From UBA9732 sp963621975 (GTDB lineage: Bacteria; Spirochaetota; Spirochaetia; Sphaerochaetales; Sphaerochaetaceae): a stretch of 64,000 bases of DNA. The notes beneath the pieces are model-generated. The model saw only the letters and a program-made list of their open reading frames with translations. It was not told where the DNA came from and did not search any database. Positions 59,630 to 64,000 of the stretch are shown piece after piece. Position 1 is the stretch's first letter. Each line of letters begins with the position of its first letter. The stretch covers positions 1-64,000 of the forward strand of contig CAVFGI010000003.1 in NCBI GenBank assembly GCA_963621975.1, read 5' to 3'. The position numbers were made by a program, and so were the translations under genes.

Positions 59630-60600
59630 TAGGCTTGAGCATCATTTATCTTGCCAAAACCATCTTCTTTTCGTGGATATGTAGCAATATACCAATCACT
59701 CAATGTGTCAGTGTCATCCAAGCCCAAAATACGTGCCATAGACCTCTTGGCCGTACTATTGGTAGAGTCAATAGCCGGGCCAATCCAAGTGCCATTCGCC
59801 CTAGCCCACTTTACTCTCTCCTTGGTTGCATTGGTCCCAAAATATTCTTCTCCATCCCGATATTTAGAATAAATAGCAACATCTAAAATCTCAGCTCCTG
59901 GAGAAGGAGAAGAGGCCAAGACAAGCACTCCGTTGTCATTTGGAAGAAGTTTATCTGAAACAGAGAAGAAGCCTGCTTTTGAGACATCTTGTTCATAATC
60001 TTCATCAATAAATGCAACCACAACAAAATCCCCTTTACTCACAGCAATGTCCCCAAACACATACATAGAGTCATAATCATCAGGTATTCCACTGTACAAG
60101 GCCATTCCTGCTAAATTGCCAGAAGAGATAGCAAGAAGCTCTACGCGGTCAGGATTATCTTCATTACCTTTGGTTGTGAATTCATTTATCACCATCTTAG
60201 GAAGATTTGGATTATAGCCCCATACACTTATTTCAAGCCCTGTGGTATTACCATAATAATCTTGAACCCTCCCAGAAAGTTGAGACTTTGTTCCTCCTTT
60301 TAAAGAGGAATTTAAAGTAACATATACGCTCTTACCATCTGCTCTAGCAATAAATGGACTAAAAGATTTTCCGTAAACCTTGACCGGCTCATCAAAATCC
60401 AAACGTACAATTGAACTAGCTATAGAATTCACAGACAGTAATACTGGACTTTTATTGTCTTTATCTAAAAAAACATTGATCAAAGCCATCTCTTCATCTG
60501 GTTGAGCACATGCAATTGCTAGTCCCAATATGAAGACTGCAAATAAAAGAAGCAATAACAAAGGAAATAACCAACCACTTTTTTTGATATTCTTTTTCAT
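59626..60600 (-). CDS. Lamin-tail-domain lipoprotein
   Basis: A 324-residue lipoprotein (long hydrophobic leader, lipobox GLAIAC, Cys31). Residues about 40-130 form a beta domain with SSIVRLDFDEPVKVYG, of the bacterial Ig/cadherin-like sort. Residues about 136-315 form a lamin-tail domain: MVINEFTTKGNEDNPDRVELLAISSGNLAGMALY, then VFGDIAVSKGDFVVVAF, and a closing DDTDTLSDWY. LTD domains are often found in secreted nucleases and surface proteins. No enzymatic motif is seen here. AGGAGG precedes the ATG. Confidence 0.78.
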   Translation of the reverse strand: MKKNIKKSGWLFPLLLLLLFAVFILGLAIACAQPDEEMALINVFLDKDNKSPVLLSVNSIASSIVRLDFDEPVKVYGKSFSPFIARADGKSVYVTLNSSLKGGTKSQLSGRVQDYYGNTTGLEISVWGYNPNLPKMVINEFTTKGNEDNPDRVELLAISSGNLAGMALYSGIPDDYDSMYVFGDIAVSKGDFVVVAFIDEDYEQDVSKAGFFSVSDKLLPNDNGVLVLASSPSPGAEILDVAIYSKYRDGEEYFGTNATKERVKWARANGTWIGPAIDSTNSTAKRSMARILGLDDTDTLSDWYIATYPRKEDGFGKINDAQAY

Positions 60601-60694
60601 TTCGCATTCCTCCTAATAATTAATTCAAAAAAAAGGTAAAAATTATTGCGATTTATCCAAAGATTGTGGAAAATAATTGAGTTTGAGTTGAAAT

Positions 60695-63229
60695 ATGGAA
60701 GAGAAAAGATATAACCAACTGACTTTTCATTGGAATGGAACAGGAATAGTTGATAAAAATAAATGTGATATTTGGATTTGGTGGGACGGAGAAGCTGGTA
60801 AAGGCTACCCTCTAGAAAAAGATCAATATGGTCTTGTTTGTACCGTAAAAATACCAGACAAAATCATCAAAGTAGGCTTTATTGTCAGAACAAATTGCTC
60901 AACCCCATGTGCTACAAGTTGGGGAATTGCAACAAAGGATTTCCCATATGACAGAGTTGCAACAATAACAAGCAATAATACAACAATTTATCTAAAAGCC
61001 GGGGATGCGGTTCAGTATCAAAGTAATGACAACGGCAAAACGTTGAATCCAATAACCTTCTTCACTTTTGCAGGAATGGAAGATAAAGATAAAGTAAGTT
61101 TTATTCTTGAACCAGCAAAAAAATTTACAAACTTATCTCAAATAAAAATAAAAGACCACAACGGAAAAGTTTTTGAAATTGAAGAATGCTCTTGTTTAGG
61201 AAATGTAGTTGCTTCTGGAACAGTAAAAATCAAAGGACAATTTGATATTACAGAAACCAACACAATTGAAATTGAAGGTTATGGAGAAAAAACAATAGTC
61301 CCAACGGGAGTCTTTGACAGTCAATGGTTCATAGAAAACTATACCTATGATGGCCAAGACCTTGGATCAAACATAGTTAAGGATAAAACATTATTCAAAC
61401 TTTGGGCTCCAACAGCAAAAAAGGTGCTTCTAAAACTTTTTCAAAATGGAAATAGTGGTGAAGCCTTTAAGTCTGTTGAGATGACAAAGGAAAACAAAGG
61501 GCTCTGGACAGCCACAACAGCTGAAGGACATGGCACATACTACACCTATGAAGTTACTACAGCCGTTGGAAGGGCAGAAGCTGTAGACCCATATGCAAAG
61601 GCTGTTGGAGTTAACGGAAATAGAGCAATGGTGGTTGATTTGGCAACTACCAACCCAAAAAACTTCACTAATGATTCATTTCAAGCCACCATTGACACTT
61701 ATTCTAATGCCGTAGTATGGGAAGTTCATGTTCGCGACTTTTCTAACATGAATCCGCAATCTAGATATCCGGGAAAGTTTCTAGCCTTTACAGAAACAGG
61801 ATTGAAAAACTCTAGTGGATTCTCAACAGGTATTGATCACTTAAAGGAACTTGGAATTACTCATGTGCAACTTCAACCTATTTTTGACTATGCCACGGTT
61901 GACGAATCAATAGTAAACGATACTAGTAAGGCCTCTCAGTTTAACTGGGGCTATGATCCCAAAAACTACAATGCGCCAGAAGGCAGTTATTCCACTGATC
62001 CATTTAATGGAGAAGTAAGAATACAAGAACTAAAAAAGGCAATTCAAAGTCTTCATGAAAACAATATAGGTGTAGTGATGGATGTGGTTTACAACCACAG
62101 TTATCATTCAGATTCCTCTTTAAACAGAATTGTTCCCTACTACTATTACAGATACACACCAAACGGAACAAATTCAAATGGCAGTGGATGTGGAAACGAA
62201 ACTGCTTCAAATAGAACAATGTTCAGAAAATTCATGATTGACAGCTTAAAATATTGGGCAACGGAATACCACATTGATGGCTTCCGGTTTGACCTAATGG
62301 CAATTCATGATGTTCAAACCATGCAGGAAATTGAAAAAGCTCTGCATAAAATAAATCCAAAATGTCTAATCTACGGTGAAGGTTGGTCAGGTGGTATTTG
62401 TAGCTACAACTACAATCTTCTTGCATATCAAGGAAACATCTCAAACATTACAGCAACCAAAGGTTCTGTTGGTTCAGTTGCTGTTTTCAATGATGTAACA
62501 AGAGACGGCCTAAAAGGAGAAGTTTTTAATTCTCTTTCTAAAGGTTATATTAATGGCAATGCCAACAGAGAAAATGCCAATAAGGTTGCCTTTGGCATTA
62601 AAGGCGGATATGGTACAGCTGGCATTTCTTGGTCTGTTAAGCACGGCATGGTAGTAAACTACATGAGTGCTCACGATAACAATACACTTTGGGACAAACT
62701 AAGACTTTCAAATCCACGAGCTTCAGAAATAGATTTAGTTAGAATGAATAAGCTTGGAATTGCAATTATAATGATTTCTAAGGGTATGCCTTTCATGCTT
62801 GCAGGAGAAGAAATCCTTAAAAGTAAAGAGGGAGACTCTAATAGCTATAAATCAAGCGACAAAATTAACAATATTGACTGGGAAAAACTTACCATTGGCT
62901 CAAAAGAAGAGGATTTGTTTTCATGGTATAAAAATCTCATAAAAATGAGAAATAATAATCCAAAACTTTGGAATGCCGATATTTCTTGCAATATTCTTGG
63001 AAATCAGGCTATTGAAGTGATTTATAAAATTCATGGGGAAATCGTGGGTTTTGCCGTAGTAAACCCTACTTTACACTCCTTTTTCAGTTCCCTTCCTACT
63101 ACAAATGCAACTACAAGCTGGCAAGTTCTTTTGGACGGCAAAAACTTCAATTTAGAAACAGAGATAAAAGATAGAATTTGTGTTCCTGCCTTCTCAGTAA
63201 TTTTTGCAAAAAGCGCTAACATTATATAA
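60695..63229 (+). CDS. pulA: Type I pullulanase (GH13)
   Basis: An 844-residue alpha-1,6-glucan debranching enzyme. Residues about 1-115 look like a CBM41-type starch-binding domain (DIWIWWDGEAGKGYP). A middle beta domain and a CBM48-like domain follow (about 225-320). The GH13 barrel has the pullulanase signature FNWGYDPKNYNAPEGSYS, nucleophile Asp in DGFRFDLMAIHD, acid/base Glu in IYGEGWS, and SAHDN. No signal peptide is present, so it acts in the cytoplasm on glycogen or imported dextrins. No ribosome site is obvious before the ATG. A lipoprotein with a possible carbohydrate-binding fold follows. Confidence 0.93.
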   Translation: MEEKRYNQLTFHWNGTGIVDKNKCDIWIWWDGEAGKGYPLEKDQYGLVCTVKIPDKIIKVGFIVRTNCSTPCATSWGIATKDFPYDRVATITSNNTTIYLKAGDAVQYQSNDNGKTLNPITFFTFAGMEDKDKVSFILEPAKKFTNLSQIKIKDHNGKVFEIEECSCLGNVVASGTVKIKGQFDITETNTIEIEGYGEKTIVPTGVFDSQWFIENYTYDGQDLGSNIVKDKTLFKLWAPTAKKVLLKLFQNGNSGEAFKSVEMTKENKGLWTATTAEGHGTYYTYEVTTAVGRAEAVDPYAKAVGVNGNRAMVVDLATTNPKNFTNDSFQATIDTYSNAVVWEVHVRDFSNMNPQSRYPGKFLAFTETGLKNSSGFSTGIDHLKELGITHVQLQPIFDYATVDESIVNDTSKASQFNWGYDPKNYNAPEGSYSTDPFNGEVRIQELKKAIQSLHENNIGVVMDVVYNHSYHSDSSLNRIVPYYYYRYTPNGTNSNGSGCGNETASNRTMFRKFMIDSLKYWATEYHIDGFRFDLMAIHDVQTMQEIEKALHKINPKCLIYGEGWSGGICSYNYNLLAYQGNISNITATKGSVGSVAVFNDVTRDGLKGEVFNSLSKGYINGNANRENANKVAFGIKGGYGTAGISWSVKHGMVVNYMSAHDNNTLWDKLRLSNPRASEIDLVRMNKLGIAIIMISKGMPFMLAGEEILKSKEGDSNSYKSSDKINNIDWEKLTIGSKEEDLFSWYKNLIKMRNNNPKLWNADISCNILGNQAIEVIYKIHGEIVGFAVVNPTLHSFFSSLPTTNATTSWQVLLDGKNFNLETEIKDRICVPAFSVIFAKSANII

Positions 63230-63237
63230 CTTCCGTG

Positions 63238-63246
63238 TGGTATAAT
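63238..63246 (+). promoter_or_regulatory. Extended -10 promoter of the terminal lipoprotein gene
   Basis: TGG-TATAAT (63238-63246) is an extended -10 element just past the pulA stop. It is enclosed by the inverted repeat CCGTG / CACGG (63233-63237 and 63255-63259), which might be an operator. No clear -35 box is visible. Confidence 0.5.
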
Positions 63247-63300
63247 TTTCCCTGCACGGACGACTTTTAAAAAAGTTCTGTTTGTGTAGTGGAGGACAAA

Positions 63301-64000
63301 ATGAAAAAAATACTAATTGCTCTACTTGCTCTAGCGCTGCTAGTAACAAGTTGTACAACAGTAGCAAAAACAGATGTTGTTTCATCTGACACAGTCACTG
63401 TTGGCTGGTATGATGGAAGTAAACTACTCAAAGAAGAACAGGTAGAAGTAGGTTCTAAGCTAACCCCTTGGGCTCCTGAAAAGGAAGGCTCAACGTTCAT
63501 GGCTTGGTACTCAGAAGCATCAAAGACAATCCTTTTTGATTTTGATACTGCCATCACAGAAGATACAGATCTCTTCGCTGGTTTTAAAGGTGGTTTTGTA
63601 GAAGATACAAATACTTGGTGTCTAATTGGTTCTGGTGCCGGAACCCTCAAAGCTTCAAACTGGAGCGAATCTGCTGACGTTGAAGAAAACTTCAAACTCA
63701 CAAAAGACACAACAGAAAACACAAACATCTTCAGAATCAACAACGTTGTCCTTTATGCAGGCGATGCTTTCCAAATTCGTGTAATGGGAACTTGGACAGG
63801 ACAGCACGGTGTTGGCTATCTTGATGGTTATACAGTTCTTGCAGAGGCAGATGGAGACATTGTTGGTGAAGTCCTTGTTGATGGAGAACGTTGGTTCTAC
63901 GCAAATGGTGGCTTTGGAGAGCAGGCAACAGGTTGGAATGCTAACGTAGCAAAGAGCGGTATCTACAATATCACTCTTGAAACAAATCCGGGCTCAAGTG
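63301..64000 (+). CDS. Lipoprotein with repeat and carbohydrate-binding-like domains (cut by window end)
   Basis: An open frame from ATG 63301 (GGAGG 6 nt upstream) runs off the window; 233 codons are visible. The signal ends in a lipobox LVTSC (Cys18). Residues about 32-95 resemble an InlB-type B repeat (VTVGWYDGSKLLKEEQV, FMAWYSEASKT, DTDLFAGF). From about 96, the pattern FRINNVVLYAGDAFQIRVMGTW..GVGYLDG..YANGGFG..KSGIYNITLE looks like a SusE/SusF-like starch-binding module. Together with the preceding pullulanase this suggests surface capture of starch or glycogen. The binding role is inference. Confidence 0.7.
   Translation, partial: MKKILIALLALALLVTSCTTVAKTDVVSSDTVTVGWYDGSKLLKEEQVEVGSKLTPWAPEKEGSTFMAWYSEASKTILFDFDTAITEDTDLFAGFKGGFVEDTNTWCLIGSGAGTLKASNWSESADVEENFKLTKDTTENTNIFRINNVVLYAGDAFQIRVMGTWTGQHGVGYLDGYTVLAEADGDIVGEVLVDGERWFYANGGFGEQATGWNANVAKSGIYNITLETNPGSS

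Noticed and set aside
1..64000. CRISPR arrays, tRNA/rRNA genes and insertion-sequence transposases
   Set aside because: No regular direct-repeat/spacer pattern, no cloverleaf with a T-loop signature and no transposase motif was recognised. A tRNA scan would be the decisive test.

Overview
The window looks like chromosome of an anaerobic, low-GC, diderm bacterium, most likely a host-associated spirochaete (Sphaerochaetaceae/Treponema-like). The diderm call rests on an LptC-LptA-LptB block, several outer-membrane barrel-type proteins and many lipoproteins. Rubrerythrin and tripartite tricarboxylate (TTT) transport fit an anaerobe. The taxonomic placement is inference from gene content and style; no rRNA or tRNA gene was recognised.

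Layout. 1-4.0 kb: decayed mobile DNA. It holds a large phage/plasmid 'polyvalent' protein whose 5' part is frame-broken, an intact DpnI-type endonuclease (cuts methylated GATC), and next to it a 56-codon remnant of a Dam-type GATC methylase with its core deleted. 4-13.3 kb: BrnQ amino-acid carrier, two MATE exporters (one with a MarR regulator whose promoter carries an operator-like palindrome), a HAD phosphatase, apt, a predicted sigma-54-driven small RNA, GtrA and a secreted patatin with a barrel. 13.3-20.8 kb: rubrerythrin, then an operon tctC - structured RNA - tctB - tctA - metallo-beta-lactamase protein - phosphohexomutase - DeoR regulator. 20.8-25.8 kb: an RseC-Nudix fusion and a YmdB-like protein with a degenerate active site face the lptC-lptA-lptB-rpoN operon. 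25.8-33.3 kb: nagB/glmM/hexapeptide transferase (amino-sugar branch point), a DUF4143-type ATPase, tatD, dus and purD.

33.3-44.8 kb: two paralogous outer-membrane proteins (one with a G9 tract just after the signal peptide, a possible phase-variation switch), an acyltransferase, and a reverse-strand operon joining a complete family-1 ABC importer to a secreted staphylococcal-nuclease-like protein and a three-repeat OB-fold protein. I read this as a candidate extracellular nucleic-acid scavenging system. 44.8-56.4 kb: DUF5655-like protein, trxA with a heterodimeric ABC exporter, an unrecognised secreted/lipoprotein trio, a single-domain asparaginase-like protein, HAD, and an acidic Pro-Glu repeat protein. 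56.4-64 kb: a LoaP/NusG-type antiterminator, an aminotransferase, PRPP synthetase, a lamin-tail lipoprotein, a cytoplasmic type I pullulanase, and a lipoprotein (cut by the window end) that may bind starch.

Several genes have a -10-like box 6-9 nt before the ATG and no Shine-Dalgarno sequence, suggesting leaderless mRNAs. The most promising unexplained elements are the sigma-54 small RNA at about 10.43-10.51 kb, which carries an anti-Shine-Dalgarno-like stretch, the multi-stem RNA between tctC and tctB, the DpnI/dam-remnant pair, and the nuclease-OB-ABC operon.
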